Source: Emydura subglobosa (Eukaryota; Chordata; Testudines; Chelidae). From it: DNA of 64,000 nt. The translations under genes and the position numbers were made by a program. This document shows, piece by piece, positions 1 through 13,000 of the stretch. Positions within the stretch are counted from its first letter, which is position 1. The number at the start of each line of letters is the position of its first letter. Under the pieces are notes generated by a model. That model saw only the letters and a program-made list of their open reading frames with translations, was not told the DNA's origin and ran no database searches. The stretch spans positions 17,085,049-17,149,048 of the forward strand of contig ML679956.1 in NCBI GenBank assembly GCA_007922225.1, written 5' to 3'.

Positions 1-440
1 TTGGCGGCGTTACAATGGTCTCGGCCCAACGGCGGGACTTTCCATTATCCCCTAGACCGGACACCGGTATTCCCTCTGACATCCTCTTTTATACACTGTT
101 ACATACACTTTCGGTCTGCCCCCTTTCACGTAGGTAGTTGCCACCCTCCTGACGTAGTCTAATACCACCTTTTTTCGTTGATTGGCTGATTTGGGCACCG
201 CCACTCCATGTATCATTTCTACCCATCAAAGTGTCATTTCAGAGAGTTAGTATCTTGGTACCTCTTATACCCACTACATATTTTAGTAATATTTTGGCAG
301 TCTTACAACCTTGCAGAATCAGCACTTTCCTATACCAGTCTCAGTTAACTTGAGTGACCCCTTATACTTGTGTTCACTCGGCTTTTTCCATTTAGGCCTT
401 AGCCTGTTTTACAGGCCTTAAGCTCTCACTTCTTACTACA
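1..440 (-). mobile_element. Old LTR (endogenous-retrovirus type), truncated by window edge
   Basis: This stretch is clearly related to the LTR at 49202-50185. Shared landmarks, in the same order, are a GGGACTTTCC decamer (34-43), a CCTCTTTTATACACTG block (84-99), a TAGTTGCCACCCT block, TAGTGTCATTT-like sequence and a TTACTACA end near 440. Read on the minus strand, the block becomes a TATA box (TATAAAAGAGG) followed by the decamer, which is the usual order of an LTR promoter. The right border at 440 (ending CA on the plus strand, thus a TG start on the minus strand) is inferred from the second copy. The other end lies outside the window. No internal retroviral genes are visible next to it. 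Confidence 0.7.
83..93 (-). promoter_or_regulatory. TATA box of the LTR at the window start
   Basis: On the minus strand this reads TATAAAAGAGG. The same block is kept at 49423-49433 in the second copy of this LTR, which supports it being the retroelement promoter. No evidence of present activity. Confidence 0.5.
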
Positions 441-971
441 AAGTGGAGTTCATTTTTTTGTTTTCGTTAGAGATCACCTGTTTGTCAGATTAAATTTTAA
501 AAACAGTTCAACTCTTTATTATTGGTGGGTTTTTTTCCTGAACTTTCAACATGATTTTCACAGAATCAGACTGGGGACATAGATATATTTCCAAAACTAT
601 CACATAGGGTTTTACTCCAGTTCAGGGCTTTTTTGGTGCATAAATCTCTGATCATGACATTCCAAATGCATGGTGGATGATGGGAGTTTGTGGTGCAATC
701 CCTTTGACTTCAGTGTGGCACAACACATCTTCAGGGTCCATCTGCAAAGGTGCAAGGGCAGGATCAGTTTACAATGAATGTATTGATAGTTTTACTCTCC
801 TGTGCATTTCACCGATCTTTCCTTAAAACTTAGTGTATAATAGATGGCTAAGAACTTTTAAAATGGACATTAACTTCTGAATTGTTTACATAAAGTAACA
901 TTTAATTTTGTTTGCACCTTCTGTACTATAGCAGCACTAACACTGATGACTCTCCTTTGTTTCTTTTCCAG
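441..971 (+). other. NEK10: Intron sequence upstream of NEK10 exon 1, no gene seen
   Basis: Single-copy-looking, AT-rich sequence. It ends in a pyrimidine stretch and TTTCCAG, which is the splice acceptor for the exon at 972. No exon, RNA gene or recognisable repeat was found. Confidence 0.5.
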
Positions 972-1049
972 GAAAATGGGGTATATATAATAGCTAAACT
1001 GATTTTACCAAACAAACAAAGGAATGCAGTAAAAGCTAATTTATTACAG
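972..1049 (+). CDS. NEK10: NEK10 exon 1 of window (armadillo region)
   Basis: 78 bases, 26 codons, phase 0 at both ends. Acceptor TTTCCAG before 972, donor GTAATT from 1050. It encodes a piece beginning ENGVYIIAKL and ending VKANLLQ, a helical segment of the N-terminal armadillo-type region. The reading frame stays open past the donor, but the sequence beyond does not continue the family, whereas the exon at 3954 does. Confidence 0.88.
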
Positions 1050-4000
1050 GTAATTCACTTTCATGCTGAAAGCTTTACACAATCCTTGGAAATTTATCTT
1101 ACGATTTTTGGTGTTTTAAGGTACAAAAGCAACTTTATTAACCACTTAATTAAAAAATACATGAAACAAGTGGCAGATGATTATACCACAGGAAAGTAAA
1201 AGTCAAATCATGACCTTATGTGTGGTGGTCTGCTATGAAACACATTATGGTTCTTGTGTCCTACATAGTATAGAAGAAAACAGATATTTACATGTGATGT
1301 AATCCCACTTTCCAGACAGTCCCTTTGTTATGCCTGTGGCTTTCACTGAAAGCTGATAAACACTTGACACAACAGTACTGATTTCAGTTTTTTTGTGTTG
1401 GGGCACCTTACTGTGACAGTTAAATGAAGTATAGCAAAACACAACATAAAGTAATGTAAACTTAAATGTAGGATGATCCATCTTTTTTTGCTAAAGATTT
1501 GATGGTTTTTGGGTTTGTTATGCAATTTCATATAAGTTTATTTGTTAGAATCAATCCAGGTTGGTAGTGACCAATAGTTGTTAACTATGTGGCAGCTATT
1601 CTGTGAGTTTGGTGTCTTTCTGATTTCTAATGAATAAGTGCCCATGTCAGTAAAACCACCACCATAACTCTTAGTAGAGAGGGAAAAACGCTGGAGAAGT
1701 GATTTGGGGAAGCTTCCATGACTGATGTACGCTGTATGTGCTCTTTATGGATTAACAGATGAGACTGCAATCTCCAAATATTAACTAGTGCCTTTCATCT
1801 GCACTAAAGTTTTTTTTATAATACTTCAATTAAATTAATTTAAAACTTTTTGTAACATTATCCTTTAAAGGAAATTAGAGCTGGAGAAAATTTTATATAT
1901 ATATGTGTGTATATATATATCTTTTAGTAAACTAACTTAATGCAGTTAGGCATTTGTTTAACAATAGCTTCAGCTGCATACATATTTTTAATTAGATTAA
2001 TTTTCCAAGTGTATTATTAACTCCAGTTCAGTACTTCAGCTGATAGTTACAAAAAATTATATTTTACAATAGATCATGAGTGAATGTAGTATGGTTTAAA
2101 TATAAAATGACATCAGTTAACTTAGTAAGAATGGTTTTATTATGATAGTACTGATATACTAAAAAGAAATCCCACCACATCCAGGTAAATGATAAGAAAT
2201 CTGTGTTTCATCCACACCATGTTTAACATCTCATGCTGCTTTTCTATAGTTCCTTTCTCATAATTACTGATTTCCAGGATATTTGTAAACATTGGACCAC
2301 ATTTTATGAATTTCATGGGGTTATTTCCTATGATTTGGCCCAGAACCTTTATCTCACTAATCAGTTTCTTCATTCTTTCTATTTCTTTGGGGATCACAGT
2401 TCATTACTTCGGGAGTAGTTGTGCTATCACAATCATTCTTTCCCCATTCATTCAGTATATAAAGATTATACTGCCTTAAATCTCAAGCTTTTTACAGCCA
2501 TTAATGTGTTAAGCTCAGGATACTACAGTGAGGAAGGAAAATAATAGTATTCTCATTTTAAAGGTAGGAAATAGATGAATAGGGAGGTAAGTGACTGTCA
2601 CACAGGAATGTCTGTGGTAGAGCTGTGAACAGAGGGCAGATCTCTTGACTTTCAGTCCTGTGCTTCAGTCATGTGACCCTGCTTACTTCCTTCATTAGGG
2701 TCTATGCACAGTCGCTAAAAAGGAAAACCTTCAGAATAATAACAGTGACTCCAATTCTGCAAGTTATTCCACACTGCCAGACCACTAAGACTGTATGAGT
2801 TTCAGAAGAATATTGGAACTCTCAGCACCTGATGTTTCTCCTGTGTCAAAGGGCAGTTATTATGGAATAAAAAACCCCCCAGTGTTCTTTAAAGAATACA
2901 GTCTCCTTGTAGTATTGGTGATTCGTGCCCTGCTTCCCTCAAAAATAGTGCATATTTTCTATCTCCTTCGTTGTTTTGCATTCACCACAAATTCAAAAAC
3001 TTATTTTAAAACAGGGGCTTAATTCTGCAGTGATTACTCAGGCAAAATTCCTGTGTTCTGAGTAAGGACTACTGCATTGGTCTCATATATAGGATTTTTA
3101 GTCACAGATGTAATCTAATAGTTTGAATATTATTTAATTCTATTTTATTGTTCCCACTGTTACAAAGTCTTGGTAATTAATTTTCCCTCAGTTTATACAT
3201 TCCAGTCATCTTTGTTTGGTTAGCTAGTTTTTGCATTGGATTGGGCAGATGGATATAGTTGGAGAGAACTCAAGATGAGTTACTTAAAATTCTATATATT
3301 AACTAAGAGACTCTGATTTTGTCTAACTTGGCTGTGGTGATTCTTTTTTAATATTTATTTTCTCTAATAGTAATTCTTTATAAACTGAGCTATATGCAGA
3401 ATTTTGTGTAAACTAGACTAGATTAAGTTTATACTTGTGGCTAATCTTCAGATTCTTGTAAACTTTTAAAAATCACTAGTTGAGCTTTTTGTTTGTTTGT
3501 TTTGTTTTTGACTCCTGTTGACATTTTTAGGGCTCTGCACTTCAGTTTCCAGAAAAAAGGGCCAAATTCTGCTGTCTGTTACTGAAGTGCAACCCCATTG
3601 GCTTCCCTGGGGCTGCTCTGTGGTCATAGAGCAGAATGTGGTTCAAAGACTTCAGCAGTGCAGAAACAAAATTATTTGGTGTCTCATGTAGGTATGCTAA
3701 TCCATAGTTGTTTTTTTTTTTCCAAGAGGGCCATCTGTATTTCAAATACAGCATGCACTGAAGCAGATGGCTTGTGACTAAAGTGTAGAGCTGTTTATTT
3801 TTGCTTTCTTGAGGATGATTACCATTCTAATAACATGGCCTACTTAGTTACTTAAAAATGAAAGTTAAAAAAATATGTTTAGGGCCCTTGCTGTTTTAAT
3901 AGCAGTTTTTAAATTTGTACATAGTTATTAATTTAAACATTTTTCCCACCCAGTGTTATGCTTTCAGAGCCTTGAGGTTTCTCTTCAGTATGGAAAGAAA

Positions 4001-7000
4001 TAGACATCTATTTAAAAGGTATGGTAATAAAATGCTCTATGGGACTGCCTTTGTAGAGTTTACAAACCATCATTCAGGTAAATTCTCAATTAATGTCAGG
4101 GCCAGTTTTCAAATGTAGTCATTGATTTCCAGCAAACAAGGAAAAAAAAATCCGAGGGGCAAATCCTTCCCTCTTCTCCACAGCCACAAATGGCTGGCTG
4201 TGCCTGCAGTTGAACCAGTGCAGAACTTCTGTGTGAGGTAGTGTTTGGGCAGGGGGCTTGCATCATAGGAACTCTACAGAAACCAGATCTACAGAAGCTC
4301 CTCTTGTGTTTCCATGTATCAAGTTTTGGAGCAGGATGGAGGTAGAATGAAGTTAGGACTACTAGATCTCCATTGTGTAGGTCCATCAGTCTTTTCCCAG
4401 AAGATTAACACAGTTGCATGAGAAGCAACATGGAGCCTCAGAACTACAGTAACAGATATAGAATAATCTGGGAGGAGTGGATTCTTTCTCACCCACCTTT
4501 TGAAGAATTGATCTTGCATCAAGCCTACTAGAAAGGTGTTATCAAAAAATTAGAATATGGAGGTCCTTTGTAACCAAATACCTAACTGCGGCATAAAAAT
4601 GACAATGAAACTGCAAGTTGGCTGTGACTTTTGGTAGTTCTTACCTATGACATTTATCCATCACTTGTTATCTAAAGACTTAAATTGTTAGAATTATAAA
4701 CACACACGCACCCCTTTCATCTTACTTTTATTTTAATAAAGCTGACCTGGTCAGTTTTCCTTTTCCAGGAAGGGTTCCAGCCTATAAAAATTGTACAGTA
4801 CTAGTAGGGGTTGGTGACAGCTAGACAGTTGTCTTTCCCCATCCTTTGTTTTCCAACTCCTTTACCTGATTTCCATTCCCACCCTTCCTCATCCTCCCAT
4901 AGGCCCTATTGAAAAAGAAAACAACAAAACACCAATCAAACATATAACTAACAAGGATTTGCCAACTCTTCACTATTTTCATTGGCTTGTGTGTTGTAAA
5001 TCCATTCCCTGCCCTTTGTCTGTTTTGTGTCTTTTAGATTATAAACCCTGGGACAAGGATTATAGCCCCAATCCTGCAATTCATTGCAAATAGACAGATG
5101 TTAGTCACATTATTTAATGTGCTGCTGGAAGGTGCTGAGATACCACAGTGACGGAGGCAATATGAGAACCTGTACAGAATTGCATAGGTACACCATTGAA
5201 TCCATATGGAGCTTCATTGACTTCAGTCTGGAGTGAATTGGAGGATTGGGATCTGTGTTTATGCAGCGTCCAGTGCAGTGATGTCCCAATCCCAGTTAGG
5301 GCCTTTGGAAGTTGCTTTTAATAGAAACGTTTACTACTAAATAGGGTGAAGTTCCAGATGATGGCTATTTGGGGTTAGGAACATTTGAATGGACTGGTCA
5401 AAAATATTATTTAGGAGGTTATAGATCAAAGAGTAGCAATACATTAGTTAGAAAAGTCTTAACTATGTGTGTAATCTGTTATGAACACTCTCTACATTTA
5501 TAAAAATGTTAAATGTTTTTAGACTCTTCCCGCCTGATTTGTTTGAGATCTTCATTGATATTGGACATTATGTTCGTAATATCAGTGCATATGAAGAGCT
5601 GGTATCAAAGCTAAATTCATTACTGGTAAGCAAAAGTTTTCAATTTTTTCATAAAGTTAATAAACAACTATTCTTTGCAGTGTGATGCATATGGAAGTCA
5701 TCAAAAGTGCATTTTTTTAAAATTTTATAATTAGGAGGATGAACTGAAGCAAATTGCTGAAAGTATTGAAAGCATTAATCAGAATAAAGCACCTACAAAA
5801 TACATAGGAAATTATGCAATTTTAGATCATCTTGGCAGTGGAGCTTTTGGAAGTGTTTATAAGGTAAACTTGCCTTTTGTTATTAACTAACAATTTTCTG
5901 TTAACATTCCCCCACCATTATTTAGTTTTATTGTGAGTCTGTTTGACACCATTTGTACCTGTAAAAATGGCCAATATGCTTCGTAGAATAACAGAGGTCT
6001 TTATTGCCACTCTTTCTTTGCATTACTTTTCAGAAACAGCAGTTCTGGCTGCTGGAAAGTGTGACAAATCTGTGTAATCTGTACGGATTCACACCACTGT
6101 TTCTGTAAAGCCTCACACAGAGCATCTATGAAGTTCTGTAAAACATCTAGGCAAACCCAGTAGGACATTGCTAACAGCACCAGAGGTCTCCAACACTTTC
6201 TAGCTGATCTCACACTAATTACAGAAAGAATAATGATTTTAGAATTTAAGAGATATTTAGGTTCAATTAACTAACCACATATGTATGGTTAACATCCTTT
6301 CTACCCCCATCCTCTGTTGTTAATTTTTACAGGTTTTTTCCCTTGTAGGTTAGAAAACATAGTGGCCAAAATCTACTAGCAATGAAAGAAGTCAATTTAC
6401 ATAATCCAGCATTTGGAAAGGACAAAAGAGACAGAGACAGCAGTGTAAAGAACATTGTCTCTGAATTAACAATCATTAAAGAACAGGTAAGTGTCATAAG
6501 CCCTTCTCTTGGGGACGTTTTCTAAAAATTTCTCATCACTAACACCAGCTCAGCTGCACTGTTAGCAATTTTGGAAGCTTTAGTGTACATAGACTGCCAG
6601 CTGCTGTTAATGATTTTAGTCTGATCAACACAATGTAAACATTGCCAGTGGCCCATCTACACTAAGACTCCTAACATTGCAAACACTTCAGTATTAGCAG
6701 CAGCGTAAAGAAGCCCTTATTGTTACTGGGAAATTCTGAGCTTGTTAATGGAAGTATTCAACAATTGAAAAAAAAATGCCTTTAATAAAGCATAATCTGT
6801 TAGCAACAGCCTAATGAAAAGTTGATCAGTGTTTCTATTCCATATTAAACTTTCTTGGGTTTGAAATTTAGTCAGATTTTAGTCCAAAAAGTCACTGTTG
6901 TGACTTACAAGTTCTCATCTTCAACCTAAGTGTGATTTTAAAATTAAAAACAATATTGAAGTCAAATTGATTTAGGATTATTTGTTGAAGTGAAGGGGCT

Positions 7001-10000
7001 TTGTGCAGACTTAATGAGTTGACCCTAGTATTTCTTTGCTCCATTCCTTCCACTGTTAGGGGCTTGTTCAGAAACATCTTGTTTGTTCTCTCACTTCCTG
7101 ATTTTGCTGGGGAAGGAGAGTAATCTTCAACACCCTTTTTTGAAGTACACCTTCCACCCTCCAAGCCTGATATTGGGGAAAGGGACAACAATGGCTCAGC
7201 CTACTTCCTATCAACTCCTAGAGTGACTATGATTCTAGGGAGTCCTTATGCCATCTGTGCAAATGGGGAGAGGAAATCCTGTCTGCTATACCCAACATGC
7301 TCATGTAAGGCAAGGGCACATTTATCAGATAGAATCAGTTACAACCATCTTAAATCCAGAAGTTGTTTGGAATACAAAATAATTTCTGAAACTTTTAATA
7401 TATTTGTTTTAAAACTAATGCTATTGCCCCCCTCCCAATTTATAGATTGATGTTATCAAATTGTGCCCTCAATCTAACATTAGTTCCAGCTATCTAATTA
7501 TTTTTTTCTTATTGTAGCTTTATCATCCTAACGTTGTACGATATTACAGAACCTTCCTGGAAAGTAAGTAAAAACGTAGCCAGTAAAAATCATGTTGTTT
7601 GTCATGAAGAAATATTAGCATAATACAAGTACTTGGTAGATCTGGGAAAGATCTCATCCAACTTGAACAGCAGGAGCTAATTTTTCCTTAAGAATAGCAC
7701 TTCAGCGCAAACAGATTTAGACGTAAGTGCTGGTTTAAAACCTGGCTACAGCAGACTGTAAATACATATAGCTGCTATTTACATTTATTTACATTGCAAT
7801 AGCACCCCACAATGCGCTAGGCCCTGTCCAAACATATAAGAAGACACACCCTTCTGTAAAGAATTTACAATCTGAAAGACAAAATTCAGCTGCTGAGGAT
7901 GGGAAAGAGATATCATATACAGGGTGCTGACTGATACATGAATAATTCATTCCATTCCCCACCCCTTTTTGTATGCATGAACTCTACGCAGCTGCTCTCT
8001 CCTGTTGTTATTATTAGCTGTCTAATTTCTTGTAGGAGTTGCAGCAGATGTGACTTTGAAGAATGAATTTGAATGACAAGAACAAGAGTAGTGATTAAAA
8101 TATATTTGCACATACAAATAATTTTAGCAGAGTAATAAAATAATAATAATAAAATAATAAAATTATATTTGTACATTTTGACCAAGATAATATTTTCTGT
8201 GGAAATGCTGGATATATGAATGTCATATTCTTTTGATATTGCCATTTCCTTTTGTTGTGTGTAGATGACAGGCTGTACATAGTAATGGAGCTCATAGAAG
8301 GGGCACCACTAGGAGAACACTTTCATTCTTTGAAGGAAAAGCAACAACAGTTTACGGAAGAGAGAATATGGAATATATTTATACAAGTAAGGACCTGCAT
8401 TTTTCTTCATGATTTTTCTTTATAAAATTTGTAGAGCCATTTGTATATGTTGGACTAGTAAACTTATAAAATAATACTTATAGTGCCCAAGCTCTAATGT
8501 CCTAAAATGTTAACATAATTTTATGCGACTTTATTTGGGTTGCATTTAAGATTTTTCATATGTTTTTTTTTTTTTTTTTGTCTTGAAGCTGTGTTTAGCT
8601 CTTCGTTACTTGCACAAGGAGAAGAGGATAGTCCATAGAGACCTCACTCCAAACAATATAATGCTGGGGGATAAAGACAAAGTAACAATTAGTAAGTGGA
8701 ATTTCTGTGACTACAGTGGGTTTCGGCTCATTGTGCCTTGTTCACCAAACTTCACAAGTGGGGGAATCTAGTAATTAATTTAGAATTACACAGTCACATA
8801 AAATAATTGCTAATGTAAATTCACGGAACACCACCATCAGGTTTTACCAATTAAAACTGTACTGTATGCACCTAATATTGCAGAGCATACAATGTAGCCT
8901 TTTAAAAAATTACAATTAGATCTATGATATATGAGAGACTGCTCCTATTAGAGTCAATTGGAATAGCAAGATAGACAGATGCTTTAGGTACCACATCTAA
9001 TGAGGTGCCCGTGAAGATACAAAATTGAAATGACCATCTCTTCTATTCTGTGGGTTTCCTTCAGTTGTAAGTGAACAACAAGCCTGCTTCAGACTATATT
9101 CTCTTCCTCCATTTATTGTGGGAACACACAAGGGCCTTCCCTTGCAGGTGTGTGGCAGACACTCTTCCAGCATGACATACACTCACACTTGAAGATTTTA
9201 TTTTTAGACCTGAGGGGGAGCCTAAAATCCTTTGCACCACATGCCTCCTTTGAAGTCTGCTCCAGCCTGTGTAAAAGTACCAGCTTCACAATGAGCACCA
9301 TGAAGCAGAAAATAGTGACAAAGGGCAAAAGGTACAAATAAGAAACTGGTTTCCAGAAAAGATGAGTCCGATGAGGAGAGGGCCAAATCCATTCTCTGCT
9401 CAGCAAACCACTGCAACACCTGTGTCCCTTATGACTGGGAGATCATAACCTCTCCATGATTATCTTAAACAAATGTTTTAGGGTGTCTTTGTACCAGGAG
9501 CTCTCTTGTCCCCTCTCAGTGCTCAGTTACAATGTTAGGGGTCATGCTTAAATAATGCTTGTGTGTCTAGTCCTGTAGTGCTGTATATGGCTGGCATGCA
9601 TCTCTGGAGTCTCCCCAAAGTGATCAGAAGGAAACCTGTCACAGGCAGGATTTTATGATTAGTTTTGAAAGCAGCATCTGAGCATGAAAAATATTCCAAA
9701 GAACTGCAGATTTTTAATGCAGTGTCTTCTGTGACTGAACTGAAATGCAGTGTGGAACATTCAGCTAGTCTACCAGACATTTCAGAATCCTCTATCTATT
9801 TTTTTAAAATAGAGGTTTATAGTAGCAAAGACTGCTACATTATTTTATTGCTTAAAATGCAAAACCAAATACAGAATCTGAGTAACAGAGAACAGCTACA
9901 GTAAGCCTGGCTACAAAAGTCAAACTCCCTGGTTTAAAAAAACCACACACACACACACCATTCTACTGTAATAGATAATAACACAGTAATATTAGAATAC

Positions 10001-13000
10001 TATAATTTTCTAGAAGGTGTCAGTTATGTCAAATATGCAGAAGAGAATTCCTTGATTATTATTAAATCTAATGTACTAAAAAGTATTGATTCCTAATAAT
10101 TGTATCATTTTAAATTAAAATGATTTAGTGGTGCTTTACCCCTGAATTATGAAAATACATTCAGAATATTTTCTAACAAAAATACTGAAATGTAGTTATA
10201 CTGTATAAAAGCATACTACCACTGAGAGGCAGTCTTGCCTTGAGTTTACTGCTTTGTCTTTCTGCCTGTCTACTTGCTTATATAGAAAAATGCAGAGTAA
10301 TTTTAAAACATGTGCCCAAAATTGTACCTGAGGAATATGAGAGTTCTGACAGGAAAATTGGAGTTACTGAACTCTGTCCATAACCCCCTCTGTTGTGATT
10401 TGTTATTGTATATTTGAACCCTGTATTATTTTACCTAGTGTATAAAATAATATGTTGCACTACATATATGCAATGGAAGAGGGGGCATGATGGCCTTTTC
10501 TCCATTATATTTGAATATCACTGAAATTGTTGTCTCATAGTCCTAATGGTAATAGAGTTCAATCCCTTTCCTTCTAGCAATAGTTAAAATGTTCTCTATC
10601 TGTGAATTGACATAGCATCCTGAAGTAATTCATATAATTCATACAGAGCAAGGATTGGATTATTTATAGTTTGGGTAATTATATTTTGTGGAGAAGATAT
10701 ACTATTTATCTGACAATGTGTAATGTCTCCATATAAAGGTAGATACATAGGGCCTGATGTAGTTGAAAATACATGCACAAGCCCTGGAAAGACATAAATC
10801 CTGGCTTTTCAGCAGGTTTGAAATGTTCACGGATTTAATAAATCTAAACATGAAAAAAATAAAAAAGTTCTGCTCCATAAACTCAGCCAAAACTCAACCA
10901 CAGCTCAGTGGTGACAAATTACAGAATAACACCATAGAAGAACAGCTCTAGGTTCTTTTGTCTTTCCAACCCTCAACTTGTTTAGGTAAGTGAAAGTTAT
11001 CCCTGTCTAAAGTTGGAGTAACACTTCCATGGGGCTGCCAGGGAGGTGATGGTTGGATTAATGAATAATAAGGGTATATCTTCCGGGGGTTAGGATTGTT
11101 TTCCCTTTAAAAATAACACATTTTCACTTGTAGTGCTTCACGCTCCTCCCCAATTATCCTTCCTGCAGTAAGAATTTGTAGGGCAATAGCATAATGCAGA
11201 AAGAAAGTTTACTCACCTGTGACTGGAGTTCTCCAAATATATTGTCATTGTAAACTACAGTGACCTTCACTCTTTCCCTCTCTTTGTTGAATCTCATATG
11301 AGGTGTTGATCAAGGGAAAAGAATAAAGCTGAAGGATAGTTGGGGCCATGAGATCTAATAGACTTAGAACATTGTTCTGCACTGGGTACACTTTGTCCAG
11401 CAGCCTCAACAATAAACTGCTGTTAAACAGTTCTGGTATTGTTCTGACACACACATGGAAGAGGGCTCAGTCACCTCAGTGGTACATCTCCCTGTCTTCA
11501 GACCCCATGAAGGCCTCTCCTGAAGTGCAGAATTTTGTGCCAGAGGAGGAGGCAAAGATTTGACATGCAGAACTGTTAGTAGGCATTTTAGCACCCCGGG
11601 CAAGCAAGCATATTTGCGCTTCCTAGAGATGACACATAGGTGAGGGGCATGCAGATCATGTGCCTGCGCCCAGATTTCTGCCTTCCATTTAGCACAGAAG
11701 TTTTCAAACTGTGGGGCACCTCCTGTCAGGAGCTGTTGGATTGGAAGCTGGTGGGAGCTGCCCAGCCTGTTCGGGCACCTGGACCCTGATATCTTGTCCA
11801 TGAATATCAGAAACAGGAGTGGGGACAGGACTCACCCTTGGCAGAGCCCAATGCCCACCTTGAATGAACTCGACTTAATGCCAATAATATGGACACAACT
11901 CTCCAGGAATAGAGGGACCGAATAGCATGCTGCAGCAGCACCAGCACCTTATACTTCTGCAGCACTTCCCACAGGACGTCTCAGGGAAGGTGGTCATAAG
12001 CCTTCTCCAGGTCTACAAAACAAAGGTAGACCAGAGTAGCAAATTCCCACGCCCCCTTGAGTATCTGTGAGAGAGTAAAGAGCTGGTCCATTCCATGTCC
12101 AGGATGGAAACCCCATTGTTCCTCCTGAATCCAAGGTTAAACAATGGGCATAGCCTCCTCTTCAACCCTCTGGCATAGGCTTTGCCAGGGAGGGGAAGAA
12201 GTGTGATCCCCCTGTAGTTGGAACACATCCTCTGGTCTTCTTTCTTAAAGATCAGGACTACCACTCCGGTTTGCCAGTCCCAAGGTACTGCACCCACTTT
12301 CTATGTAACATTGAAGAGGTGCACTAACCATGACACCCCGACTTTGTCCAGTGATTTCAACATCTCAGGGTGAATCTCGTCTTCCCTGCTGCCTTACTTC
12401 TGCACTTTACCACCGCAGCGACCTCATCAACAGAAATAAATTCGATCCCAGTGAGGGTTTCTAGCACTGCCTCCTGAAAGGAAGACATGTCCACTGGGTT
12501 GAGGAATTCCTCCAAGTGCTCCTTCCAACTCTCAATAATCATCTCAATTGTGGTCAACGTTTCACCGCCCGTTGCTGAGAACAGCCTGGTCAACATCCTG
12601 CCGACCCCTCCTAAGGTGATGAATGGTTTGCCAGAAAACCTTAGTTATTCTCCATGATCTTTCCAAATTTCTCCCAGGCCCAAGCTTTTGCTTCAATGAA
12701 CGCCACAGCCACAGACCTCCAAGCCTGCCAGTACTTCTCAGTCGTATCATGAGTTCGATTCACAAGCATTTCTCAGAAGGCCTCCTTCTTTGCCTTGACA
12801 GCTTCCCTCACCACTGGTGTTCATCAGTTGGTCCTAAGGTTACCACCATGATGGGCACCAACCGCCTTCAGTCCACAGCTTTTTGTGGCTGCCTCAATGA
12901 TTGAGAACTTGAACATGGTCCACTTGGACTCAATGTCCATGACCTGGCCCGGAATGTAGGAGAAGTTCTTCAAGAAGTGGGAATTGAAGTCTTTCCTTAC

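Larger units (their letters stand above)
1050..3953 (+). other. NEK10: NEK10 intron (2.9 kb)
   Basis: Mostly unique-looking AT-rich sequence. It holds a TA/TG simple repeat (about 1893-1921), a MIR-like SINE (2541-2697) and an old interspersed repeat (3555-3680). No RNA gene or alternative exon could be supported. Confidence 0.6.

Noticed and set aside
912..1199. Open frame over exon 1 read as a small separate gene
   Set aside because: Only 972-1049 matches NEK10; both sides are intron with proper splice signals.
8583..8771. Exon 8 extended to the stop at 8769
   Set aside because: The donor GTAAGT at 8692 is strong and the joined exon 9 restores DFG; the extension has no similarity to kinases.
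11406..11801. 131-codon minus-strand frame next to the LINE
   Set aside because: It straddles the LINE border; only its first codons follow RT, the rest fits nothing.
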